Of a stretch of DNA of 62,188 nt, positions 8,073-15,770 are shown piece by piece. This DNA comes from JBFXAN01 sp050184225 (GTDB lineage Bacteria > Chloroflexota > Dehalococcoidia > CAUJGQ01). The position numbers were made by a program, and so were the translations under genes. The stretch lies in contig JBFXAN010000019.1 of NCBI GenBank assembly GCA_050184225.1, positions 1 to 62,188 of the forward strand. The letters are read 5' to 3'. The stretch's first letter is position 1, and the number at the start of each line of letters is the position of its first letter. The notes below the pieces were generated by a model. That model searched no databases and was not told where the DNA came from. It was given only the letters and a program-made list of their open reading frames with translations.

Positions 8073-8441
8073 ATGCAGATCTGGGACATCTGGTTTCCAA
8101 ACGCCGCCGCTCAGGGGCTTTCCTTTGCTCGTGGTCGGCTCGACCCGACCGACGTTTTGCTGGTCCATGCCGCGCCGGACGTACTGCGCGTCGAGGTCCG
8201 AGACGACGCGGGCGCGCTCCTCGCCTTCGGCGACCAACTCCAGCGCACCGCCGACCGCCCGATCGCCCGGCTTCGCCGTGAGGGCGACCGCATCACCCGC
8301 GAAGACCGTTGGCCCGATGACATGGATATCGGACACCCCGTAATGCTGCCCGGCGGCGAGGTCGGGATTTTGCAATCATGGTGGAACGCGGGCGATGGCT
8401 CAGCGTGGCGCTGGCAGGTCGAGTTCTACAACCATCGATAG
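8073..8441 (+). CDS. Conserved-looking hypothetical protein
   Basis: Protein of 122 aa starting MQIWDIWFPNAAAQGLSFAR, rich in acidic and aromatic residues, without signal peptide or membrane segment. It reads as a compact beta-rich domain (VLLVHAAPDVLRVEVRDDAG and a C-terminal WRWQVEFYNH strand). I chose ATG at 8073 over GTG at 8055 because the remaining sequence then starts at a structured segment. Both share the purine-rich upstream GAGGCGAGA. No function can be assigned. Confidence 0.6.
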   Translation: MQIWDIWFPNAAAQGLSFARGRLDPTDVLLVHAAPDVLRVEVRDDAGALLAFGDQLQRTADRPIARLRREGDRITREDRWPDDMDIGHPVMLPGGEVGILQSWWNAGDGSAWRWQVEFYNHR

Positions 8442-8508
8442 CGGTCCCGCTGATCCCACCACAACGCGTGCGGTAGACTTCGACCGCGAGTGTTATGCAG
8501 AGGACAGC

Positions 8509-9054
8509 TTGAACATCTCAACCCGCCATCTCTATCTCATCCGTCACTGCGCCGCTGCGGGCCAGGAGCCGGATGCGCCACTCACGGACGCCGGTCAGCG
8601 GCAGGCTGTTGCGCTGGCAGACGTGCTTGCGGCGGCGGAGATCGATCGGATCGTCTCGAGCCCGTTCAGACGTGCCCGGGACTCGATTGCGCCACTCGCG
8701 CAGCGGGCCGGGATCACGATCGACATCGATGATCGGTTCGCGGAGCGTGTGCTCGGCAGTGGATTCGACGATTGGCGCTCGGCGCTGCGGGCGACATTCG
8801 ACGATCCGAACCTCTGCTTCGAAGGTGGTGAGTCCAGCGCGATCGCGCTGGCACGCGGCGTCGCCGCGCTCCAAGATGCCCTTGATGCCGGCAGCGTGAC
8901 GGCGGTGGTCACGCATGGCAATCTCCTCGCGCTGCTGCTTCGGCACTTTGACCCACATGTTGGTTACGCCGAGTGGGAGGGACTTACCAATCCCGATGTC
9001 TATCGCGTGACCGCGACGGACGGCGGCGGCGTGACAGAGCGGATCTGGCATTAG
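8509..9054 (+). CDS. Histidine phosphatase superfamily protein
   Basis: Phosphoglycerate-mutase-like phosphatase of 181 aa. The phospho-acceptor His lies in LYLIRHCAAAG near the N-terminus. SSPFRRARDS is the typical second arginine site, and VVTHGNLLALLL carries the second catalytic His. RHC replaces the usual RHG, which is tolerated in some members. I chose TTG at 8509 because AGAGGA lies just before it and the family begins a few residues upstream of RH. A longer ATG form from 8395 would overlap the previous gene. Substrate unknown. Confidence 0.82.
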   Translation: MNISTRHLYLIRHCAAAGQEPDAPLTDAGQRQAVALADVLAAAEIDRIVSSPFRRARDSIAPLAQRAGITIDIDDRFAERVLGSGFDDWRSALRATFDDPNLCFEGGESSAIALARGVAALQDALDAGSVTAVVTHGNLLALLLRHFDPHVGYAEWEGLTNPDVYRVTATDGGGVTERIWH

Positions 9055-9061
9055 CCTCGCG

Positions 9062-10012
9062 TTAGAAGCGGCCGACGAGATAGGCGAAGACGCTCTCGAG
9101 CGACTCGTCCTCGGGAACGACCTCCAGCAGGCGGATGTCGTTGTCCCGGGCAACGCGGGGGATCGCGAGGGCGCAGGCGCCGAGCTCGCCGGCCTGGACC
9201 GTGAGGGCGCCGTCGCCGTCGAGCGTGACACCGGAAACCTTTGGCTCCTGCACGAGTGCCGCAGCCAGTCGGCGCGGGTCGTTCGAGCGGATGCGGACGT
9301 GGTGCGGACGGTCCAGCATCGCCGCGCGGATGCCGCGGATCCCACCCAACGCCGCCAGCTTACCGCCGACGATCACCACCACTTCACCCGCCAGTTGCTC
9401 GACCTCCTCGAGGATGTGCGAGGAAAAGAGCACGGCACGGCCCTCCGCCGCCCATCGCCGCAGCAGATCCATCAACTGCATCCGTTGACGCGGGTCGGTG
9501 CCGGAAAACGGCTCGTCCAGGAGCAGCACCGGCGGACGGTGGACGAGCGCGCCGGCGAGCTTGGTGCGCTGTTGCATCCCCTTCGAGAAGCCGCCGACCT
9601 TGCGATCGGCCACTGATTCGAGATCGACTTCGCGCAGCGCCTCGCTCACCCGGGTGTCGTCGTCGATGCCTTGCAATCGGGCATTGAAGCGGACGAATTC
9701 GCGCGCCGTCATGAACGGATAGACCGGCTCATGCTCCATCACCAGGCTGATCTGCTGATAGATGGAAGGATGTCCCCGCACCGGTTCACCCAGCACCCGA
9801 ACCTCACCCTTGGACGGCGCCAGCAACCCAGCCAGCATCTTCAGCAGCGTCGTCTTCCCGGCTCCGTTCGGCCCCAGCAGCCCGGTGATGCCAATGCCAA
9901 CGCTGAAGGTCACATCGCTGACCGCGACCACGTCGCCATACCAGCGGGAGACATGCGTGACCTCGATCGGCGCGGGCGGCGCATCATGATGGGCGGGACT
10001 CTCGACTACCAT
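9062..10012 (-). CDS. ABC transporter ATP-binding protein (ABC-2 exporter type)
   Basis: ATPase of 316 aa with Walker A GLLGPNGAGKTTLLK, Q-loop SLVMEHEPVYPF, signature GFSKGMQQRTKLAG, Walker B VLLLDEPFSGTDP and H-loop SSHILEEVEQL. A C-terminal extension of about 90 residues is typical of CcmA/NatA-like exporters. It shares orientation with the ATPase-permease pair at 10646-12513 and may once have formed one operon with it, now separated by the toxin-antitoxin remnant on the other strand. ATG at 10012 has a weak GAGAG site. A longer start at 10063 is possible. Its 3' end faces the histidine phosphatase, 7 nt away. Confidence 0.88.
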   Translation of the reverse strand: MVVESPAHHDAPPAPIEVTHVSRWYGDVVAVSDVTFSVGIGITGLLGPNGAGKTTLLKMLAGLLAPSKGEVRVLGEPVRGHPSIYQQISLVMEHEPVYPFMTAREFVRFNARLQGIDDDTRVSEALREVDLESVADRKVGGFSKGMQQRTKLAGALVHRPPVLLLDEPFSGTDPRQRMQLMDLLRRWAAEGRAVLFSSHILEEVEQLAGEVVVIVGGKLAALGGIRGIRAAMLDRPHHVRIRSNDPRRLAAALVQEPKVSGVTLDGDGALTVQAGELGACALAIPRVARDNDIRLLEVVPEDESLESVFAYLVGRF

Positions 10013-10167
10013 CGCAGTACTCTCATACAGGCTGGAGCCAACGTTCCTGGCGCCGCCCTGCACACATGTACACTGACATCGTCACGTCGAACGGCCGCTG
10101 AGGCAACTTCTGCACACACACGTGCGGGAAGGTGTGTGGATTCAATTTAGGATGGAGCCTGCCGGTG

Positions 10168-10374
10168 ATGAGTGAATCCAATGTCAGACAAATTGAAGAT
10201 GCGGTGCGAGCACTACCCCCCGATGACCTGGCCTCGTTCCGCAAATGGTTCCACGAGTTCGACGCCGAAGCGTGGGACCAGCAGTTCGAGCGCGATGCAA
10301 ACTCGGGGAAGCTCGACACTCTCGCGGCTGCCGCTTTGAGAGCCCACCGCGAGGGACGCACGTCACCATTGTGA
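10168..10374 (+). CDS. Putative type II antitoxin
   Basis: Protein of 68 aa: IEDAVRALPPDDLASFRKWF, an acidic region with EFDAEAWDQQFERDA, and a C-terminal ALRAHREGR helix. This is the layout of small antitoxins whose gene precedes a RelE/ParE-type toxin. The stop TGA overlaps the toxin's GTG by 3 bases (GTGA), as in coupled toxin-antitoxin pairs. The toxin reading frame is broken, so the antitoxin now stands alone. Base composition is lower in GC than the flanking ABC genes, which fits acquisition. Confidence 0.7.
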   Translation: MSESNVRQIEDAVRALPPDDLASFRKWFHEFDAEAWDQQFERDANSGKLDTLAAAALRAHREGRTSPL

Positions 10375-10627
10375 AACACCATGCCTCGGATGAATTCTGG
10401 GAAACGTACCATGCACTTCCGACGTCAATCAGGCAGCTCGCGGACAAGAACTTTGAATTGTGGAAGGCCGACATTCACCATCCATCGCTTCACTCTTTAA
10501 GCGAACAGGGAAGTTCTTCTCTGTACGTGTCGGCCTGTCGTATCGGGCTCTCGGTGTAGCCACCAACGATGGAGTCCTCTGGTTCTGAATCGGCAGTCAC
10601 GCTGAATACGATCGGATCATTGGCTGA
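10371..10627 (+). pseudogene. RelE/ParE-type toxin, inactivated by frameshift and nonsense change
   Basis: From GTG at 10371 the frame reads VKHHASDEFWETYHALP and ADKNFELWKADIHHPSLH, the start of a known small RelE/ParE-like toxin family. After 10500 the family sequence continues in another frame (FKRTGKFFSVRVGLSYRALG, then GSHAEYDRIIG), so about two extra bases lie near 10501. A TGA at 10585-10587 stands where the family has the second Trp of WFWIG. Two independent lesions mean the toxin is dead. The decayed frame ends at 10627, 19 nt from the convergent permease gene. Confidence 0.75.
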
Positions 10628-10645
10628 AGAATTCGGATTGCGCGT

Positions 10646-11527
10646 CTATGGCTCCCACCGTAGGTAACGCCACGCAACGAGCAGCAGACCGCCGAAGGCC
10701 CAGGCGAGGGTGGCGAGGACCAGCACGGCGCCCGGCAGGTCGGTGCTGGCGGCAAGGCCGCCCGGTTCGTACGGAACGTCGAAGATCCAGGCAACCGCGC
10801 CAAAGGCGAGATCGCCCAGAGCAAAGAGCATCGTGACGCGGGCGCCATTGGTTTGAAACGTCTCCCAAATGGCGGTGGCGGTGGCGGTGCTAATCAGGGT
10901 CAGCGCGATGAAGCCGCCGGCGGCAAAGATCCGGCGCGCTGTCAGGGCTGCAACCGCCAGCGCGAGCGATCCGAGCAGAAGGCTGACCAGTGCGGCAGCG
11001 GCCATGATCCGCGGGATCACATCGAGGTTGTCCTTCAGATAGTCCAGCGCCGATCCGGCCGACAACACATGACCGATGAACAGCAGTAATTGCGGGCCGA
11101 GCGCGATCGACAGCAGCGCGGTGAACAGCGCCAGGCTCTTCATCAGCGCGTAGTCCAGCCGGCTGATCGCATGCGCGAAGTAGAGGCTGAGTGTCCGGTT
11201 GCGCCGGTCCGGACAGAGCAACTCCGGCGCCACCATCGCGCAGAACAGCGTCTGAAGCAGTGATGTGATCGTCAGGTAGTTGTCATAGCGGATTGGGGTG
11301 AACTGGTCGCCGATCACGGCGACGATGCCTAACTGGATCGCGGCCGGTACCAGCGCGAAGCCGAGCAACAGGAAGGGGATGATCTTCGCGCGACCGCCGC
11401 GGCCGATGCCGAACGCCATCTTGAGGCTGGTGCTGTACAGCGCCCATCGCGCTCGGCCGCGACCTTGGCGGGGACCGGTGTACGGCTGATAGCCGAGGTC
11501 GAAGATCTGGCCGGTCGAGGTGGTCAT
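10646..11527 (-). CDS. ABC-2-type transporter permease
   Basis: Membrane protein of 293 aa with about six hydrophobic segments (such as IIPFLLLGFALVPAAIQLGI and a final VLATLAWAFGGLLLVAW). The start, with GYQPYTGPRQGRG before the first helix, is typical of ABC-2 permeases. GGAGGGAGG lies just ahead of ATG at 11527, and the start overlaps the TGA of the upstream ATPase (ATGA), so the two are co-translated. Substrate is unknown. An export role is likely from the type of ATPase. Confidence 0.82.
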   Translation of the reverse strand: MTTSTGQIFDLGYQPYTGPRQGRGRARWALYSTSLKMAFGIGRGGRAKIIPFLLLGFALVPAAIQLGIVAVIGDQFTPIRYDNYLTITSLLQTLFCAMVAPELLCPDRRNRTLSLYFAHAISRLDYALMKSLALFTALLSIALGPQLLLFIGHVLSAGSALDYLKDNLDVIPRIMAAAALVSLLLGSLALAVAALTARRIFAAGGFIALTLISTATATAIWETFQTNGARVTMLFALGDLAFGAVAWIFDVPYEPGGLAASTDLPGAVLVLATLAWAFGGLLLVAWRYLRWEP

Positions 11528-12513
11528 GAACCTCCCTCCAGGACAGGATCCGGCGCTTCGCGCGCGGAGTTCCGCGTTCGATCACCATCGTTCAGAGCGC
11601 CAGGCTCGGCGCTCGGCGATCGAAAGAGATCGGCGAGCGAGGTCCGGCGGCGGGCCATACGCAGCAGCGGTAACCCAAGCTCGGCGACGGTATCGCGGAT
11701 CACGTCGTAGGTGTGGTCGTCGTGGAAGTCGACAACGATGTGGTCAGTATCGGCGTGAACCGTTAGCCCGCGACGGCCGAGTTCCCCAGCGAGCGCGCCG
11801 ATTCCGTCTGGCCCCACGGAGACGGAAACGAAGGGTGCAGCGCCGGAGAAGCTGGCGAGCGAGCCGGAATGGATCAGCCGGCCGCCATCAAGCACGACGA
11901 CCTGGTCACAAATATGCTCGACATCTGCAAGCAGGTGGGTGGACATGACGATGCAGAGGCCGGTTCCATCGCGGCTCGTGCGCTGGATCAGGTCGAGCAT
12001 CTGCTCCCGTCCGGACGGATCGAGTCCGTTCGTCGGTTCATCGAGAAAGAGAATGCGGGGATCGTGCACCAGCGCCTGGGCGAACTTAACGCGCTGCTTC
12101 ATGCCGGTGGAGTAGCCGCCGATCGGCCGGTAGCGTTCCTCGTCGAGGCCGACATAGCGGAGCGTGTCTGCCGTCCGGCCTGCCGCCTCGCGAGGCGGCA
12201 GGCCGGAAAGCTGCGCCATGTGGGTGACGAAGGCGAAGGCGCTCATGTCCGGCGGCAGGCAATCGTGCTCCGGCATGTAGCCGATCCGCTCGCGGGCGTG
12301 GAGCCCGTGCGTGGTCGCGTCGAGCCCGAACACCCGCGCCGTGCCGCTGGTCGGATAGAGCAGACCGAGCAGGATCTTGATCAGTGTGCTCTTGCCGGCG
12401 CCGTTCGCCCCCATCAATCCGACGATGCCCTCATCGAGGGTGAAGGTGAGACCCTCCAGCGCGATCACATGCTCGTAGCGCTTGGTCAGTCCGTTGACTT
12501 CGATCGTGCTCAT
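11524..12513 (-). CDS. ABC transporter ATP-binding protein
   Basis: ATPase of 329 aa paired with the permease at 10646. Visible motifs are Walker A LMGANGAGKSTLIK, signature GYSTGMKQRVKFAQ, Walker B ILFLDEPTNGLDPSG and H-loop STHLLADVEH. I chose ATG at 12513 because GAGGA lies 6 nt upstream. An ATG 12 bases earlier lacks a site. The C-terminal 90 residues form the regulatory tail usual in ABC-2 exporters. It is the first gene of the exporter unit. The 93 bp to the next gene hold no clear signal. Confidence 0.9.
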   Translation of the reverse strand: MSTIEVNGLTKRYEHVIALEGLTFTLDEGIVGLMGANGAGKSTLIKILLGLLYPTSGTARVFGLDATTHGLHARERIGYMPEHDCLPPDMSAFAFVTHMAQLSGLPPREAAGRTADTLRYVGLDEERYRPIGGYSTGMKQRVKFAQALVHDPRILFLDEPTNGLDPSGREQMLDLIQRTSRDGTGLCIVMSTHLLADVEHICDQVVVLDGGRLIHSGSLASFSGAAPFVSVSVGPDGIGALAGELGRRGLTVHADTDHIVVDFHDDHTYDVIRDTVAELGLPLLRMARRRTSLADLFRSPSAEPGALNDGDRTRNSAREAPDPVLEGGS

Positions 12514-12606
12514 ACGCGTCCTCACGTCCAGGGTACCCTGGATCGAGGACCAACGAAGAGGCGTGCGTGGCGCTCATGCTCCTTCCCAATGCAAACGCAC
12601 CGCTGG

Positions 12607-14601
12607 TCAGCCGTCGCCACCCACCGCCGCCGGTTGTGCGGCGAACGCGTCGTAGCGGGCGAGACAGTTGGCGACAACCAGCGGGATATCCTCCGCGAGG
12701 ATGTAGCGGTCAGCCGCCAGGCGTTCCGCCGCCGCACGGACCCGCGCTTCGTAGTCGTCACGGTCGCGGTATCGCTCCTCAATTGAACGGCGGGGGTCGC
12801 CGGTACGCTCGCGGTCGGCCTGCCTGGCGGGGAACGGCAGGGTCGAGCCGAGCATGTTGATGATCTGTCCCGCACCGCCAATTGCCGGATCGCGCGGGTT
12901 CCAGCCCATCGACGTCGCCACCGGCACGGTCAGGTCCGGCAGGCGAATGCCGCCCCGTTCGTTGCCGTCCTCGTCCACTGCCGCCCGGTAGGTGGGATAG
13001 ATCTCGCCGGTCCCGGCAGGGAACCGCCCGACTCCTTTGCCGGCGTCAGGGCCAAGGTCCACGGGGCGAATTGTACGCAGGTGCGACGGTAGGGCAGGCG
13101 TGGCGCCGGGGATCGTCTCGAAGAAGGCCAGCACCTCTTCCGGCCGGGCGGCGGTGCCGTCGGCCAAGCGGGGGAAGGCGCTCGGCGGGGGCGCTTCGCC
13201 GACGGTGACCCAGCGCTCCAAATTGATCAGGGCGGCGCGCATCAACGGCGAATAGTTAACGGCGTTGAACGCGTGCAGTCCGCGCGAACCGTCGATCGCG
13301 CTGACCCGACCGAGGGGCAACACACCCGGACCGTGTTGCGCTCCGGCCAGGTGGTAGACCCGAACCTCGTCGGGCGGCTCGATATCACGCTCACCAGCGA
13401 GGTCGGTGTGCAAGAGCGAGCAGTCGCCGCGCCAGTACTCGGCGGCAGAGTTGGCGTAGATGATGCGCGGCACGCTGCCACGTTGCCGCTGGCGTCGGAG
13501 CAGTCCGTCGGTCACACCCGTAACCGCGTCGGTCTGATCGTCGTCGGTGAACGGCGGCCGGTGACCGAAGCTCGCCGTGTACTGGACCGATGGCTGAGCA
13601 AAGCGGTGGTTGAACTCGCCGCGTCGCGCGCCGGCCACATGCGGCAGGACGCCGTCAAACACCATGCGCCCGCGCTCGTCCTTGTTCAGTCCGAGGTAGA
13701 GGTAGTTCCGCAGGAACCGGCCGCTCTGCGATGTGCCAAACCCGAACGCGTAGTCGATCCGCTCCGCGCAGGGATTCTCCGGCGCGGCCGCATAGCGGAG
13801 GAAGCTGACGAAGTCCCGCACGGCCAAGAGTCCGGTACCGACGACCGGGCAGGTTCGCGTGCGATAGACAACTTCATAGAAGAGGCCGGGGGTAAAGCCG
13901 CCGTCCAGCCGGATGTGCGTGTCATCGGTGACGGCATGGCCGTTGTCGTCGTGGGCGAAGCGCCAGCGGTCGCGCGGAATGACCGTGCGTTCGCCGTCGG
14001 GCCGGTCGCTGACCGAGAGTGTCGCCTGCAGGTCGTGGACATCGGCGGCGGGATAGGGCTGGTGGTCGCGGTCGGCGAGCAGGTGATCGCGGGCCGGCTC
14101 GTTCACTTGGAACTGAACGAGCAATTGGCCCTGAATCGGCCGCCCCGACTCGTCCAACGCCTGCGGCGGCTCCAGTCCCATCAGCGCGGGGGAGCGGATC
14201 ACGTCCCACTGCCAGCCGCACCAGGCGATCGTCCAACCGCTGCGCATGAGGAAGCCATCGCCGGGGTCGATTCGCTCGGTCGGCACCAGTTCTGCCGGTG
14301 CGCGGTTGATCTGCCGGGGTACCACCTTGCGTCCGCGGTTGAGCACATCGTAGAGCAGGCGACGATTGCCCCGTCGCGCATCGACGGGTTGCAACACACA
14401 GAAGTCGGCAAGGAAATGGACCTGTCCATCCTGCCCGCGTTCGGCGTGCTCCAGGTCGATGATCTCACGATTTGCAGCATCGGCGGGATCGACCGAGAAA
14501 TGAACGACGCCGTCGATGCGTTCATAGGCGCCGGCGTCACCAAAGGCCGCACCGTCCAGGTACGGCGAACGAGAGCGGATCTCCAGTCGAGTTACGGCCA
14601 T
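12607..14601 (-). CDS. Alpha/beta hydrolase domain protein (large, secretory signal absent)
   Basis: Protein of 664 aa belonging to a family of large alpha/beta hydrolases of unknown substrate. The probable nucleophile elbow is FGFGTSQSGRFLRNYLY (about residue 290). Other landmarks are a beta-rich N-terminal half (AYERIDGVVHFSVDP) and GVLPHVAGARRGEFNHRFAQ. No signal peptide is visible, so it is probably cytoplasmic. It stands alone, with short gaps on both sides. The hydrolase fold is fairly sure; the reaction is unknown. Confidence 0.75.
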   Translation of the reverse strand: MAVTRLEIRSRSPYLDGAAFGDAGAYERIDGVVHFSVDPADAANREIIDLEHAERGQDGQVHFLADFCVLQPVDARRGNRRLLYDVLNRGRKVVPRQINRAPAELVPTERIDPGDGFLMRSGWTIAWCGWQWDVIRSPALMGLEPPQALDESGRPIQGQLLVQFQVNEPARDHLLADRDHQPYPAADVHDLQATLSVSDRPDGERTVIPRDRWRFAHDDNGHAVTDDTHIRLDGGFTPGLFYEVVYRTRTCPVVGTGLLAVRDFVSFLRYAAAPENPCAERIDYAFGFGTSQSGRFLRNYLYLGLNKDERGRMVFDGVLPHVAGARRGEFNHRFAQPSVQYTASFGHRPPFTDDDQTDAVTGVTDGLLRRQRQRGSVPRIIYANSAAEYWRGDCSLLHTDLAGERDIEPPDEVRVYHLAGAQHGPGVLPLGRVSAIDGSRGLHAFNAVNYSPLMRAALINLERWVTVGEAPPPSAFPRLADGTAARPEEVLAFFETIPGATPALPSHLRTIRPVDLGPDAGKGVGRFPAGTGEIYPTYRAAVDEDGNERGGIRLPDLTVPVATSMGWNPRDPAIGGAGQIINMLGSTLPFPARQADRERTGDPRRSIEERYRDRDDYEARVRAAAERLAADRYILAEDIPLVVANCLARYDAFAAQPAAVGGDG

Positions 14602-14676
14602 CGTCTATGTTCCTCCCGGCTGCCAGCATACGGCGGGGTAAACGATAGCGGCAGTGTACCGTGTCGGATGGCCGTG

Positions 14677-15666
14677 TCATTCCGGCGCGGTGATTTCTTT
14701 CGATGACAACCGCTCCCTGGCGCGCAGCAGCGCCGCACACGTCGATAACACCGGCGTCGTGATTCCGTGGCGGGCGGCCCGGTCGAGTACGTCCCCCGCC
14801 GTCTCCTCAAGCTCGGTTGGACGGCCCGCGATGACATCCTGCGCCAGCGAGGGAAGGGTCGGCGGACCGTGTCGCCGCATCGCCGCTCCGAGATCGCGAT
14901 ATGCGCCGGCAAGCGCTGGTGCAGAACGGTCGGGATCGCCGACCAAGGAGTCCGCTGAAGCGCCGAGCGGATGGCCCTCGGCAGCGGCGACCTGTGCGAC
15001 CTCTTTGACAATAGCGACGCAGAGACCGTTCAGGTCGGGGTCGAGTAGCGCGGAGGCGATGTCGGTATGAACGATCGCGCAGACAAGCGCGGTTCTGAGA
15101 AAGCCCGCGAGCTTATCCCACTCGCGTGTGGCAATATCGGTGACAGAGGCAGCCGTCAGACCGGCCGCCTGAATCGCGGCCGCCAGCCGCTCCCCACGCG
15201 ATGATCGGCTCCCGTCAAGCTCACCGACGAAGGTCGCCATCGCCAGACTGTGACGCGCATGTCCCGGCCGCAGGAGCGTGCCACCCACCATCGAGACGGC
15301 TCCCAGCACCCGCTCCCAGCCGAAGAATCGACCGAGGATGTCGTTCTTCCTGACGCCGTTCTGTACCGACAGCACCGAATCGAGTGACATCCCCGCCAGT
15401 CCAGCGAGCGCCTGCTCAGTGTCGCGACCCTTGACCGCGACAATCAGATAATCGAACTGCTCGTGCGGGTCGACCGCCGACACAACCCGCACCGGCACGG
15501 AGAACTCCGCCATCCCCGTTATGTGGACTTCTTGGCCCTCAAACGCCGCGGCATGGTGCGGCTTCACCAACAGCGTCACATCAACCCCAGACCGCGCGAG
15601 ATACCCGGCATAGACCGTCCCCAACCCACCGCCGCCGACAATCAACATCCGCATCGACGTACTCAC
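14677..15666 (-). CDS. panE: Ketopantoate reductase family protein (ApbA/PanE)
   Basis: NADP-dependent 2-dehydropantoate 2-reductase-like enzyme of 329 aa. The N-terminal Rossmann fold shows MLIVGGGGLGTVYAGYLARS. VQNGVRKNDIL is the conserved substrate-side motif, and the C-terminal helical domain contains EWDKLAGFLRTAL. Ketopantoate reduction belongs to pantothenate synthesis, but this family includes many paralogues acting on other 2-keto acids, and no other pan gene lies here. The listed start is GTG at 15666. ATG four codons later is equally possible. Confidence 0.72.
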   Translation of the reverse strand: MSTSMRMLIVGGGGLGTVYAGYLARSGVDVTLLVKPHHAAAFEGQEVHITGMAEFSVPVRVVSAVDPHEQFDYLIVAVKGRDTEQALAGLAGMSLDSVLSVQNGVRKNDILGRFFGWERVLGAVSMVGGTLLRPGHARHSLAMATFVGELDGSRSSRGERLAAAIQAAGLTAASVTDIATREWDKLAGFLRTALVCAIVHTDIASALLDPDLNGLCVAIVKEVAQVAAAEGHPLGASADSLVGDPDRSAPALAGAYRDLGAAMRRHGPPTLPSLAQDVIAGRPTELEETAGDVLDRAARHGITTPVLSTCAALLRARERLSSKEITAPE

Positions 15667-15672
15667 CGTCTT

Positions 15673-15763
15673 TGAAACACAAAGCGCCCAAAGAGGGCAA
15701 AGGGCACAAAGTCTTTATGAGTCACTTTGCGCTCTTTGTCTCCTTTGCGTCCTTTGTGTTTCA
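15673..15763. repeat. Inverted repeat with arms built of 9-nt CAAAG units
   Basis: Left arm 15673-15712 and right arm 15724-15763 are imperfect inverted copies. The left arm is four 9-nt units ending in CAAAG; the right arm is four units starting with CTTTG. The element fills the gap between putA (stop at 15771) and the ketopantoate reductase gene (start 15666), both on the minus strand. As RNA it would form a long A/U-containing stem that could act as terminator or stabiliser. Confidence 0.85.
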
Positions 15764-15770
15764 TTTTCGG

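Noticed and set aside
10585..10587. TGA in the toxin read as Trp or selenocysteine
   Set aside because: An upstream frameshift already breaks the gene, and TGA is used as a normal stop by many genes here.
13273..14706. Long plus-strand frame opposite the alpha/beta hydrolase (477 codons)
   Set aside because: Antisense shadow of a GC-rich gene: the minus strand carries the recognisable hydrolase motifs, the plus frame has none.
15673..15763. Possible CRISPR array because of regular short units
   Set aside because: Units are only 9 nt with no unique spacers and the two halves are inverted; no cas gene nearby.
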